From Conchiformibius sp. (GTDB lineage: Bacteria > Pseudomonadota > Gammaproteobacteria > Burkholderiales > Neisseriaceae): a stretch of 64,000 bases of DNA. The position numbers and the translations under genes are program-made. The notes under the pieces are model-generated. The model saw only the letters and a list, made by a program, of their open reading frames with translations, did not search any database and was not told where the DNA came from. Shown in pieces: positions 52,973-61,023 of this stretch. Each line of letters opens with the position of its first letter. The first letter of the stretch is position 1. Location: assembly GCA_029984035.1 (NCBI GenBank), contig JASBYJ010000004.1, forward strand, positions 1 through 64,000, written 5' to 3'.

Positions 52973-53253
52973 TGCAAATCCGCAGTGAAAACGATACCGT
53001 GTATCTGAGCGGCGATATTACGGTGCAAACGTTAAACCGTAATCTTGCCGCACGGTTTGCCTCAACGGTATCGCTGCCTGAAATCACCAAAATGGATTTC
53101 AGCGGTGTCGGTCGTGCCGATTCGGCGGCTTTGTCGTTAATCTTTGATATGTTGCGCCAAAAGAAACATGAAAATATCGGGTTAATCGCTTTGCCTGTCC
53201 AAATACGCGAATTATCCGAATTATACGAGGTTCAGCAATGGCTTACGCTTTAA
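52972..53253 (+). CDS. mlaB: STAS-domain protein MlaB
   Basis: A 93-residue STAS protein that binds and activates MlaF. The family site DFSGVGRADSAALSL is present, with the Ser that is part of the switch region. It overlaps mlaC by one base and mlaA by 16 bases. Confidence 0.9.
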   Translation: MQIRSENDTVYLSGDITVQTLNRNLAARFASTVSLPEITKMDFSGVGRADSAALSLIFDMLRQKKHENIGLIALPVQIRELSELYEVQQWLTL

Positions 53254-54026
53254 AAAAAACCGCGGCAATTTGCTTGGCAGGCTGCCTGTTGTTTACGGCT
53301 GCCTGCACGTCAACCAATCCGCGCGACCCGTATGAAGGGTATAACCGTGCCGTGTTCCAATTCAATGAAAAAGCCGACCAATATGTGATGCAACCTGTTG
53401 CACGGGGTTACCGCAAGGTTGCGCCCAAACCCGTGCGTGCGGCTGCAACCAATTTCTTTAATAATCTGAGAGATGTAAAAAGCTTCGGCAGCAATGTGTT
53501 GCGTGCCGATATCGGCAAAGCGGGCGGCGATTTTATGCGCGTTGCCTTTAATACGACTTTCGGATTGGGAGGATTGTTGGATTTGGCGAGTGCGGTCGGT
53601 ATGCCGAACAATAAAAATACCTTTGGCGATACGCTGGCATCTTGGGGATGGAAAAAAAGCCATTATTTTGTCGTGCCGTTTTTCGGCCCTTCAACCGTGC
53701 GCGACAGTGTAGGTAATGCGGTTTATTCGGTTTATCCTGCCGAACGTTTTCTTTTCCCTTCCAATGCGGTTCGTTATTCGGCTTTTGCAGTAGATGCCGT
53801 GAATTCTCGCGAGCGGTTATTGGACACCACCGATGCACTCGACAATATTGCATTGGATAAGTATGTGGCTACGCGAGAAGCCTATATGTCTTACCGGAAC
53901 CGCCAAACCGGAACCGAACAAGCCGATGATGAGGCGGATTTGTTTGAAGGTGAAAGCGTGGAAGAGAGCGTAACGGAAACCGGAGAAGCTTCTGCCAATG
54001 AGGTTGAAGTACCGCCTGTGCCGTAA
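53238..54026 (+). CDS. mlaA: Outer membrane lipoprotein MlaA (VacJ)
   Basis: Takes phospholipid from the outer leaflet. The 262-residue lipoprotein has a lipobox ending at Cys23, the NPRDPYEGYNRAVFQFNE start and the FNTTFGLGGLLDLASA and SWGWKKSHYFVVPFFGPST core. The last 45 residues are a very acidic tail with many Glu. In E. coli mlaA lies apart from the rest; here it closes the operon, with a perfect DUS terminator after it. Confidence 0.94.
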   Translation: MAYALKKTAAICLAGCLLFTAACTSTNPRDPYEGYNRAVFQFNEKADQYVMQPVARGYRKVAPKPVRAAATNFFNNLRDVKSFGSNVLRADIGKAGGDFMRVAFNTTFGLGGLLDLASAVGMPNNKNTFGDTLASWGWKKSHYFVVPFFGPSTVRDSVGNAVYSVYPAERFLFPSNAVRYSAFAVDAVNSRERLLDTTDALDNIALDKYVATREAYMSYRNRQTGTEQADDEADLFEGESVEESVTETGEASANEVEVPPVP

Positions 54027-54027
54027 T

Positions 54028-54060
54028 TTTCAGGCAGCCCAGTCTATGGGCTGCCTGAAA
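54028..54060 (+). terminator. Perfect inverted-DUS terminator of the mla operon
   Basis: TTTCAGGCAGCCCA pairs over 14 bp with TGGGCTGCCTGAAA around GTCTA and is followed by CTTTTTTAG. The stem starts one or two bases after the mlaA stop. Confidence 0.93.
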
Positions 54061-54098
54061 CTTTTTTAGTTGCATGTGTATCAAACGGGAGAAAAACG

Positions 54099-54461
54099 AT
54101 GTATGAAGTGAACCGCAGTGTCTTTATCCTGATTCCTTTGGAACCTTTTTGGCATTGGCTGAACGGCTTGCCCGATAGCGATTTGTCTGATTTGAGTTTG
54201 GAAGATTTGCAGGAAGATGCCAATTCTTATCTGATTGACGCATGCCAAAATGCCGATGAGGTTTGGGCGGCAATCGAAAACCGTATTGAAGTATTGTTTG
54301 CGGCAGAACTGGCAGACTGGTGTGAAGATGAAAGCCAATGGCCTGATTTGCATCCCGATATTTTCCGAGAATGGTTTGCCGTGGAATTGTCCAGCATTGT
54401 AACCGATTTGTCTGAAGCGCCCTTGCAGCGTGAGGCTTTCGCACCTTTGGAAGGCATGTAA
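54099..54461 (+). CDS. Conserved acidic protein, function unknown
   Basis: A 120-residue, strongly acidic protein (about a quarter Asp or Glu and very few basic residues). The pattern NRSVFILIPLEPFWHWLNGL, a VWAAIENRIEVLFAAEL helix and WPDLHPDIFREWFAVE is shared with a widespread proteobacterial family of unknown role. No signal peptide or membrane segment is seen. It follows the mla terminator, so it should have its own start; GGGAG precedes the ATG. Confidence 0.8.
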   Translation: MYEVNRSVFILIPLEPFWHWLNGLPDSDLSDLSLEDLQEDANSYLIDACQNADEVWAAIENRIEVLFAAELADWCEDESQWPDLHPDIFREWFAVELSSIVTDLSEAPLQREAFAPLEGM

Positions 54462-54642
54462 TAAGATTTTGCCCGAAAACGGTTGTGCCCAAAACGGTTA
54501 TTCCTAAAAACAGTACTTGTTCAGGCAGCCTTGTTGGCCTGATTTCTGCGTGTCATGCGCCTAGAAAATATGCGCTTGAAATAGTTTATGCCAATGCTAA
54601 AAACCGGATAAGCGTCTGAAAATTTACGATTAACTTTTTTAA

Positions 54643-55515
54643 ATGAAATATATCCATCAAGATACCGATTTACTTCGTCTGCCGCTTGAGTGTCTTTTTT
54701 CAGGCAGCCTGAAAAATATTTTGACCATATTGTTCGCAATATGGTCTGTTTGTTCTTTTGCGGAAGACAGATTTATGCTGGCAAAAGAATATCAACATCA
54801 AGATGTAAGCGGCTGGTTAATGAGCGAGAAACTGGACGGCGTACGTGCCTACTGGGATGGTAAGCAATTGATTAGCCGCCAAGGCAATGTATTTCGGCCA
54901 AGCTCGGAATTTACGCAAGATTTTCCCCCTTTTGCCATGGATGGAGAGCTATTCAGCCGCCGCGGAGAATTTGAGCAGATATCGGCTACCGTCCGCAAAC
55001 AGGAGGCAGATTGGCAGGATATTCGGTTTTATGTTTTTGATGTACCGCATGCTTCAGGCAGCCTGACGCAACGTTTGGAACAGGCCCAAAAGCATTTGCA
55101 GCGTTTCCCCAATGCAAAATTCCGCGTTATCGAACAAATACCTGTCCGCAATACCGAGCATATGCGGCAATTTTTGCGCTCTATTGAGAAAGCGGGAGGC
55201 GAAGGAGTCATTGTCCGGAATCCTAATCTGCCTTACCAAGCAGGACGCAGCAGTGGTTATTTAAAATTGAAAAGCCGCTATGATGCCGAATGTATCGTAA
55301 CCCGACATCATGAAGGAAAAGGAAAATATTCGGGAATGATGGGCTCGCTATCCTGCCAAAACCAGATGGGCGAATTTCGCATAGGCTCGGGTTTTTCCGA
55401 TGCGGAACGTAAGAATCCGCCGCCTATCGGTGCAACGATTACTTTCCGTTACCGCGGTTTGACTAAAAAAGGGTTACCAAGATTTGCAACCTATTGGCGG
55501 GAAAAAACCATCTAA
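54643..55515 (+). CDS. ATP-dependent DNA ligase E (periplasmic type)
   Basis: A minimal ATP-dependent DNA ligase. The adenylated lysine is K63 in SEKLDGVRAYWDG; MDGELF and EGVIVRNP give the other nucleotidyltransferase motifs, and a short OB domain follows. A signal peptide (about residues 25-40, ending CSFA) points to the periplasm, as in meningococcal ligase and Lig E proteins, which are thought to act on incoming DNA. A DUS just before the signal encodes FSGSLK, and the first ATG (54643) lacks a ribosome-binding site, so the true start may be later. Confidence 0.88.
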   Translation: MKYIHQDTDLLRLPLECLFSGSLKNILTILFAIWSVCSFAEDRFMLAKEYQHQDVSGWLMSEKLDGVRAYWDGKQLISRQGNVFRPSSEFTQDFPPFAMDGELFSRRGEFEQISATVRKQEADWQDIRFYVFDVPHASGSLTQRLEQAQKHLQRFPNAKFRVIEQIPVRNTEHMRQFLRSIEKAGGEGVIVRNPNLPYQAGRSSGYLKLKSRYDAECIVTRHHEGKGKYSGMMGSLSCQNQMGEFRIGSGFSDAERKNPPPIGATITFRYRGLTKKGLPRFATYWREKTI

Positions 55516-55706
55516 CGGAGCGTTTGCAACATATTCTTATAAAAGAATAATATGATAGAAAGCGGACTTCCATATTTCTGTATATCGAACAGGAAGACAG
55601 TGGGTGTTCAAGAAATTTAAAGCGGACGATTGGTCCGCTTGATTGATTTCAGGCTGCCTGAAAAAGTATGGCTTTATACTAATACGATTAGATAACCTTG
55701 CGTGTA

Positions 55707-56027
55707 CTACACATGGAAACTTTCGCCGCAGCCGCATTCGTCTTTCACATTCGGATTCTCAAACTTAAAACCTTCCTGCAAACCTTCTTTTACATAATCC
55801 AAGCGCGTGCCGTCCAGATACACCAAACTTTTCGGGTCGACAAAAATTTTCACGCCGAAATCTTCAAACACTTGGTCTTCGGGCGCAACATCGTCCACAA
55901 ATTCAAGCTGGTAAGCCATGCCCGAACAACCGCTTGTTTTCACGCCCAAACGGATGCCTTCGCCTTTGCCGCGTTTGGCGAGAAAATTGCGGATATGCTC
56001 GGCGGCTTTTTCGGTTAGCGTAATCAT
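55707..56027 (-). CDS. iscA: Iron-sulfur cluster assembly protein IscA
   Basis: An A-type carrier for Fe-S clusters. The 106-residue protein has the three conserved cysteines C34 (SGCSGMAY), C98 and C100 (CGCGESF). It ends the isc run in the window and follows iscU by 67 bp. hscBA and fdx, which often follow, are not seen here. Confidence 0.93.
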   Translation of the reverse strand: MITLTEKAAEHIRNFLAKRGKGEGIRLGVKTSGCSGMAYQLEFVDDVAPEDQVFEDFGVKIFVDPKSLVYLDGTRLDYVKEGLQEGFKFENPNVKDECGCGESFHV

Positions 56028-56094
56028 GGTTCAAACTCCTGAATAAAAACGAAAACGCGGCTGCCTGAAACACAACCGCGCCCAAATCAAACAA

Positions 56095-56484
56095 TTAAGC
56101 CGCCGCGCCCTGTTTTTGACGGTAATCGGCAATCGCCGCTTTCACCGCGTCTTCCGCCAAGATGGAGCAGTGTACTTTTACGGGCGGCAGTTCCAATTCC
56201 GCCGCGATGTCGGCGTTTTTGATGGACAGGGCTTCGTCCAGACTTTTGCCTTTGACCATTTCGGTAATCAGCGATGAGGAGGCAATCGCCGAGCCGCAGC
56301 CGTAGGTTTTGAATTTCGCGTCTTCAATGATGCCCGCATCGTTGACTTTGATTTGCAGCTTCATTACGTCGCCGCAGGCGGGTGCGCCGACCATGCCGGT
56401 GCCGACATCGCTGTCGTCTTTGTTGAACGAGCCGACATTGCGGGGGTTTTCGTAGTGGTCAATGACTTTGTCGCTGTATGCCAT
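56095..56484 (-). CDS. iscU: Fe-S cluster scaffold IscU
   Basis: Scaffold on which IscS builds clusters. The 129-residue protein has C37, C63 and C106 with D39 and H105, and the LPPVK motif recognised by HscA at about 99-103. It is separated from iscS by two extra genes, fic and rhodanese. Confidence 0.95.
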   Translation of the reverse strand: MAYSDKVIDHYENPRNVGSFNKDDSDVGTGMVGAPACGDVMKLQIKVNDAGIIEDAKFKTYGCGSAIASSSLITEMVKGKSLDEALSIKNADIAAELELPPVKVHCSILAEDAVKAAIADYRQKQGAAA

Positions 56485-56556
56485 GATGGTGTTCCTTTAA
56501 AGGGGTTAAAAGTTGTTTAGAAATGGGTTTTTTAGGTTTTCAGGCAGCCTGAAAAA

Positions 56557-57207
56557 TCACTCAATGCCGTACAAACAATGTTCATACGTCCAACGGATAA
56601 TCTCGGCATCATCGCCGCTTTCGTAAAACGCTGACAACAAGCTATTCCATTGTTCCAACTGCTGTTCGTTGATGTTTAACACGCCCGCGCCCGCATGAAT
56701 CAGTTGGTAATTGGCGCAAATAATTGCGGTGCGTTTGTTGCCGTCCCAAAACAATTGGCTGCGCATCATATAATACATGGTTTTTAAAGCGCGGACGGTG
56801 TCGGATACGGGCAGCCGCGCCAATTCGGACAAGGCTTGTTCCGCTTCATGCGGATTGGGAACGGACGGCACATACGCCACACCGCCAATGCCCACTTTTC
56901 CCGTGCGCAATTCGCCCCAAGCCAAGCTTTCGTTATACGCCACAAAACCGTTGATTTTGCATGAAAACGCCAAATCAAACGGTATATCCGAACGCAAAGC
57001 AAACTGCCAAGCGTTTTTTAAATTCAAAACCACTTGCACGTCATCGGTGGACACGCCGCTTACGCTCATGCCGTCCACAAGGGTTTTGGTTTGCGGAAAA
57101 GTGGTTTGGACGTTTTCCAGCCGCGAAATGCTGTGTATCATTTCCACGATGTTTTTCTTGGCGAGAAAACGGTTTTGCGCAAGGCTTAAATTGAATTTGT
57201 TTTGCAT
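56557..57207 (-). CDS. Fic family protein with altered catalytic site
   Basis: A 216-residue Fic-fold protein. The active-site loop reads Q151-LFWDGNKRT, where the family has HxFx(D/E)GN(G/K)R; the histidine is replaced by Gln, while D155, G156, N157 and the Arg remain. An N-terminal helix has SRLEN, resembling the inhibitory (S/T)xxxE(G/N) motif. Without His normal AMPylation is unlikely, but other transfer or binding activity is possible. It lies inside the isc operon. The ATG at 57207 is chosen; an in-frame GTG upstream reads through a repeat. Confidence 0.82.
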   Translation of the reverse strand: MQNKFNLSLAQNRFLAKKNIVEMIHSISRLENVQTTFPQTKTLVDGMSVSGVSTDDVQVVLNLKNAWQFALRSDIPFDLAFSCKINGFVAYNESLAWGELRTGKVGIGGVAYVPSVPNPHEAEQALSELARLPVSDTVRALKTMYYMMRSQLFWDGNKRTAIICANYQLIHAGAGVLNINEQQLEQWNSLLSAFYESGDDAEIIRWTYEHCLYGIE

Positions 57208-57223
57208 TTCAGGTAGCCCGAAA

Positions 57224-57268
57224 GTTTGGATTGTTGGGTTTGCAATTGCGTTTAACCCAAGCTCCACT
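57224..57268. repeat. Intergenic repeat beside the rhodanese gene, left copy
   Basis: GTTTGGATTGTTGGGTTT, then TGCG.TT.AACCCAA and a CTCCACT tail. The inner TTGGGTTT/AACCCAA forms a short inverted repeat. A near copy in the same direction lies at 57875-57918. Confidence 0.75.
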
Positions 57269-57828
57269 TACTGATTACCATACTTCTGCCCGAGCGATGC
57301 TTTCGTATTCCAAGGCATTTTCGCCAACAGCCGCGCCAACATGCAGCAACCGCTCACCCCCGCAAAAATCAAGCCCGCGCCCACAAAGCCCGACAGCAGA
57401 TAAAACACGGGCGACACCAGCCAGCCCAACAATACACCACCCAACACCATTGAACCTGCGGCAATCTGCACCTGCCGCATCAGCTCTAAAGGTTGGGACA
57501 CGTCTTCGCGCACGGGCAGCCCCGCCTGTTTCCAAGCGTCCAAACCACCTGATAACACGAATACTTCACGCTTGTCCGCTTCGGCAAAACCCGCCAGCAA
57601 AGCGGCTGCCGATTGTGTACGCATGCCCGATTTGCAATGAAAAACCAACACGCTTGCCGATTGCGCCGTTTCAGGCAGACCGTTTTGTTCCAAACGCGCC
57701 AAAGGTGCGTGTACCGCTTCGGCAATGTGGGCGCGGCGGTATTCGTCATCATTGCGAATATCCACCAATACCGCGCCTTGTGCCATGCGTTCGCGGGTTT
57801 GTTCGGGGGTTAAGACAGGTAAAGCCAT
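57268..57828 (-). CDS. Rhodanese-domain membrane protein
   Basis: A 186-residue protein with an N-terminal rhodanese domain (about 1-100) with the active Cys in HCKSGMRT, then a DUF2892-type pair of membrane segments (about 108-165). Such proteins move sulfane sulfur near the inner membrane, which would fit beside iscS. GGAG is six bases upstream of the ATG. Two direct repeats bracket the gene. Confidence 0.85.
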   Translation of the reverse strand: MALPVLTPEQTRERMAQGAVLVDIRNDDEYRRAHIAEAVHAPLARLEQNGLPETAQSASVLVFHCKSGMRTQSAAALLAGFAEADKREVFVLSGGLDAWKQAGLPVREDVSQPLELMRQVQIAAGSMVLGGVLLGWLVSPVFYLLSGFVGAGLIFAGVSGCCMLARLLAKMPWNTKASLGQKYGNQ

Positions 57829-57874
57829 TTTGTTCTCCAAAGTGAATGTGTTTTATTTTTCGGGTAACTTGAAT

Positions 57875-57918
57875 GTTTGGATTGTTGGGTTTACGCTGCG
57901 CTTCAACCCAACCTACAC
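57875..57918. repeat. Intergenic repeat beside the rhodanese gene, right copy
   Basis: GTTTGGATTGTTGGGTTT, then a GCGCTTCAACCCAA arm and CCTACACAT. It matches the left copy over most of its length in the same orientation. Confidence 0.75.
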
Positions 57919-57942
57919 ATTTTTCAGGCAGCCTGAAAAAGT

Positions 57943-59157
57943 TTAGTGTTCCACCCACTCCACTTTGCTCAAATCAATCCCGTCCTTAAACATCTCCCAC
58001 AAGGGCGACAAATCGCGCAGTTTGCCGATTTTGGATTTGATGAGTTCGGCGGCATAGGCAACTTCTTCTTCTGTCGTCATGCGCCCGAAAGTAACGCGCA
58101 GCGAACTGTGCGCCAATTCGTCATTGCGCCCCAACGCCCGCAGCACATAGCTCGGCTCAAGGCTGGCTGAAGTACACGCCGAACCGCTTGAAACCGCCAA
58201 TTCTTTCACCGCCATAATCAGGCTTTCGCCCTCCACATAGTTGAAGCTCACGTTCAAATTGGTCGGCACGCGGCTGTCCAAATCGCCGTTGATGTACACT
58301 TCTTCAATGCCTTCAATGCCTTTCAGAAAAATCTCGCGCAGTTTGAAAGCGTGGGCGCGGTCTTGTTCCAATTCCAAACGCGCCAAGCGGAAAGCTTCGC
58401 CCATGCCGACAATCTGATGCGTGGGCAGCGTGCCGCTACGGAAACCGCGTTCGTGTCCGCCGCCGTGCATTTGCGCTTCCAAGCGCACGCGCGGTTTGCG
58501 GCGCACATACAGCGCACCGATGCCTTTGGGCCCGTAAATTTTGTGGGACGATACGGAGAGCAAATCCACTTTCGCCGCTTCCACGTCAATCGGGGTTTTG
58601 CCAGCTGCCTGAACCGCGTCCACATGGAAAATGATTTTGCGTTCGCGGCAAATTTCGCCGATGGCGGGAATGTCTTGAATCACGCCGATTTCATTGTTCA
58701 CCCACATCACCGAAATCAAAATGGTGTCGGGGCGAATCGCCGCTTTCAGTTCGTCCAAGTCCAGCAAACCGTTTTCTTTCACGCCCAAATAGGTCACTTC
58801 AAAACCCTGACGTTCCAATTCGCGCATGGTGTCCAACACGGCTTTGTGTTCGGTTTTGACGGTAATCAGGTGTTTGCCTTTGGTTTTGTAAAACTGCGCC
58901 GCGCCTTTGATGGCAAGGTTGTTGGACTCGGTCGCGCCGGAAGTGAACACGATTTCTTTGGCATCGGCGTTCAGCAGGGCGGCGATTTCGGCGCGGGCGT
59001 TTTCTACCGCTTCTTCCGCCGTCCAGCCGAAGCTGTGGCTGTTGGAGGCGGGGTTGCCGAAGTGTTCGGTCAGATAGGGAATCATTTTTTCCGCCACGCG
59101 CGGGTCAACGGGGGTGGTGGCGGCATAGTCCAGATAAATGGGGGTTTTGATGGTCAT
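57943..59157 (-). CDS. iscS: Cysteine desulfurase IscS
   Basis: Takes sulfur from cysteine for Fe-S clusters and tRNA thiolation. The 404-residue protein has the PLP lysine K206 in SSHKIYGPKG and the active cysteine C328 in SGSACTSASLEP, at the same positions as in E. coli IscS. It follows iscR by 21 bp. Confidence 0.97.
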   Translation of the reverse strand: MTIKTPIYLDYAATTPVDPRVAEKMIPYLTEHFGNPASNSHSFGWTAEEAVENARAEIAALLNADAKEIVFTSGATESNNLAIKGAAQFYKTKGKHLITVKTEHKAVLDTMRELERQGFEVTYLGVKENGLLDLDELKAAIRPDTILISVMWVNNEIGVIQDIPAIGEICRERKIIFHVDAVQAAGKTPIDVEAAKVDLLSVSSHKIYGPKGIGALYVRRKPRVRLEAQMHGGGHERGFRSGTLPTHQIVGMGEAFRLARLELEQDRAHAFKLREIFLKGIEGIEEVYINGDLDSRVPTNLNVSFNYVEGESLIMAVKELAVSSGSACTSASLEPSYVLRALGRNDELAHSSLRVTFGRMTTEEEVAYAAELIKSKIGKLRDLSPLWEMFKDGIDLSKVEWVEH

Positions 59158-59178
59158 GGTTCGTGCTTTCTTTGTGTT

Positions 59179-59619
59179 TTAATTAAAACGGGTAATAACG
59201 GTATCTTCTGTTTCGGATTGTTGTTGACTGAGTAATCCCGCCAGCGTGATGCTGCTGAGATAATCGTGGATAGTATGGTTTAAATTCTCCCATAGATGAT
59301 GGGTGATGCAGGGTGCCCCGCCGTGGCAATCGGCTTTGCCGTTGCACAATGTGGCATCGAGCCGGTCTTCGGCGGCGGCAATAATGTCGGCGATATTGAT
59401 GTTGTCGGCACTGCGTCCGAGAATGTAGCCTCCACCCGGCCCGCGCACGCTTTCCACCAATCCCGCACGGCGCAACTTGCTAAACAGTTGTTCCAGATAA
59501 GAAAGGGAAATGTGTTGCCGTTGGCTGATGGCATTGAGCTTTACTGCTCGGGTTTGGGCGTTCATGGCCAAATCTATCATGGCAGTTACGGCAAAACGTC
59601 CTTTGGTAGTCAGTCGCAT
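59179..59619 (-). CDS. iscR: Fe-S cluster-sensing regulator IscR
   Basis: An Rrf2-family repressor that senses Fe-S status. The 146-residue protein has the helix-turn-helix MRLTTKGRFAVTAM start and cluster ligands C92, C98, C104 and H107, as in E. coli. The ATG at 59619 is chosen on this basis; the frame upstream is not coding. It leads the operon and its own promoter has an IscR-like site, so it should repress itself. Confidence 0.95.
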   Translation of the reverse strand: MRLTTKGRFAVTAMIDLAMNAQTRAVKLNAISQRQHISLSYLEQLFSKLRRAGLVESVRGPGGGYILGRSADNINIADIIAAAEDRLDATLCNGKADCHGGAPCITHHLWENLNHTIHDYLSSITLAGLLSQQQSETEDTVITRFN

Positions 59620-59649
59620 GGTTTTGGAAAAGTGCCTGTGTGAGTGGGG

Positions 59650-59683
59650 ATTGTGCAATAACCTAGTAATTTGGTCAAGTAAT
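59650..59683 (-). promoter_or_regulatory. isc operon promoter with IscR-like box
   Basis: On the minus strand TTGACC (59678-59673), a 17-bp spacer and CACAAT (59655-59650) form the promoter. The 26 bp from 59683 to 59658 resemble the E. coli type 1 IscR site: ATTACTTGACC, then AAATTACTAGGTTAT. The site overlaps the -35, so bound IscR would block transcription. Confidence 0.7.
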
Positions 59684-59900
59684 GCGATGCGGTTTGAATG
59701 CGGATAACAGGGGGAGATAAGGGACAAATAGTCGCAGACGGGCGTTTCAGGCTGCCTGAAAGTTGCGGGAAACGGCCTGTATGCCTTGATTTGTTTGCTT
59801 TCATACCTGTATGGGTGTGTACGGCTTAAACGGATGATACGGTATGGAAAATCAATTGCTGCGATAGGCAAGATACCGCAACCGTGATGGTAGAAACAAT

Positions 59901-59939
59901 CAACAGGGCTGCCTGAAAAAGTTTCAGGCAGCCCTGTTG
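59901..59939. terminator. Perfect inverted-DUS terminator of fbpA
   Basis: CAACAGGGCTGCCTGAAA pairs over 18 bp with TTTCAGGCAGCCCTGTTG around a 3-base loop. It lies 70 bp after the fbpA stop, on the minus strand. The T tail is poor, so its strength rests on the long stem. Confidence 0.7.
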
Positions 59940-60009
59940 CAATATAAACTGCGGGCTTTTTCTATTCGGCGGTTCGGATGAACCGCCGTTTCAGACCCAA
60001 CCGGAAAGT

Positions 60010-61023
60010 TTATTTTGAGGGTGCTTTGTCGTAACCGACTTTGTTCATCAGCATGATGGCTTTTTTCTGGTTGCTGCCTGCCACGGATACGTTGATGATG
60101 TCCTGTTTGAATTTGCCCCATGCCGCTATTGTGCCGTGCGGAGCGATTTTGGGGTTGGCCGGGTATTCGCGGTTTTCATCGACAAACAGGTTTTGCGCTT
60201 CGCTGCCGCTGAGCCATTCGAGGAATTTGCGTGCTTCCGCCGGATTGCGGCTGTGCTTGGTAATGCCGCCGCCCGATACGTTAACGTGCGTGCCGTGTTC
60301 CTGTTGGTTGGCAAAGAACGGTTTGACTTTCAGTGCGGGGTTTTTGTCCAGCATGCGGCCGTAATAATAAGTGTTGGTAATACCGACATCGCAGCGGCCT
60401 GCATCAATGGCTTTGAGCACGTCATCGTCTTTGGGGAAGGTATTGACGGCAAGATTGTTTTTCCAACCTTCAAGTATGCGTTGGGTTTCTGTTTCGCCCA
60501 AGTTGGCAATCATGGTGGCTACCAGTGATTTGGTGTAAACGCTGGCTGCATCGCGCAAGCACAGGCGGCCTTTCCATTTTGGGTCGGCCAAATCGGCATA
60601 GGTGGAGAGTTCGGCCGGCTTCACTTTTTCGGGATTGTAGAAAATCGTGCGTGCGCGTACCGATAAGCCGAACCATTTGTTTTCCGGATCGCGCAGATGG
60701 TAGGGAATATTGGTTTTCAATACGTTGGAATCAACTGGGCGCAACAAATCCATTTGCACGGCCTGCCAAAGGTTGCCGCCGTCCACAACCAGCAATACGT
60801 CTGCGGGAGTGTTGCTGCCTTCTGCGCGCAGGCGTTCCATCAGTGCGCCCGCATTGCGGTCAACGATGAGTTTGACTTTGGTGCCGGTTTTCTGTTCGTA
60901 TTTTTCTACGATGGGTTTAACCAGATGCTCGGCGCGTGCGGTGTATACCACAAGCTCGGAAGCCAGTGCCGCAGGTGCGGTTAAGGATGCTGCCAGTGAT
61001 ACTGCCAGAATTTTTTTCAACAT
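60010..61023 (-). CDS. fbpA: Iron(III) ABC transporter periplasmic binding protein
   Basis: Binds ferric iron in the periplasm. The 337-residue protein has a signal peptide (about 1-21), DVLLVVDGGNLW, and the tyrosine cluster NTYYYGRM typical of FutA/IdiA/FbpA-type ferric-binding proteins. GAGGAG precedes the ATG. It is divergent from the permease and ATPase genes, with a Fur-like box between. Sequence looks closer to the FutA/IdiA branch than to classic gonococcal FbpA, so the symbol is functional rather than strict. Confidence 0.88.
   Translation of the reverse strand: MLKKILAVSLAASLTAPAALASELVVYTARAEHLVKPIVEKYEQKTGTKVKLIVDRNAGALMERLRAEGSNTPADVLLVVDGGNLWQAVQMDLLRPVDSNVLKTNIPYHLRDPENKWFGLSVRARTIFYNPEKVKPAELSTYADLADPKWKGRLCLRDAASVYTKSLVATMIANLGETETQRILEGWKNNLAVNTFPKDDDVLKAIDAGRCDVGITNTYYYGRMLDKNPALKVKPFFANQQEHGTHVNVSGGGITKHSRNPAEARKFLEWLSGSEAQNLFVDENREYPANPKIAPHGTIAAWGKFKQDIINVSVAGSNQKKAIMLMNKVGYDKAPSK

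Noticed and set aside
58351..59235. Long open frame antisense to iscS
   Set aside because: Phe/Gly/Val-rich shadow; iscS has all catalytic residues on the minus strand.
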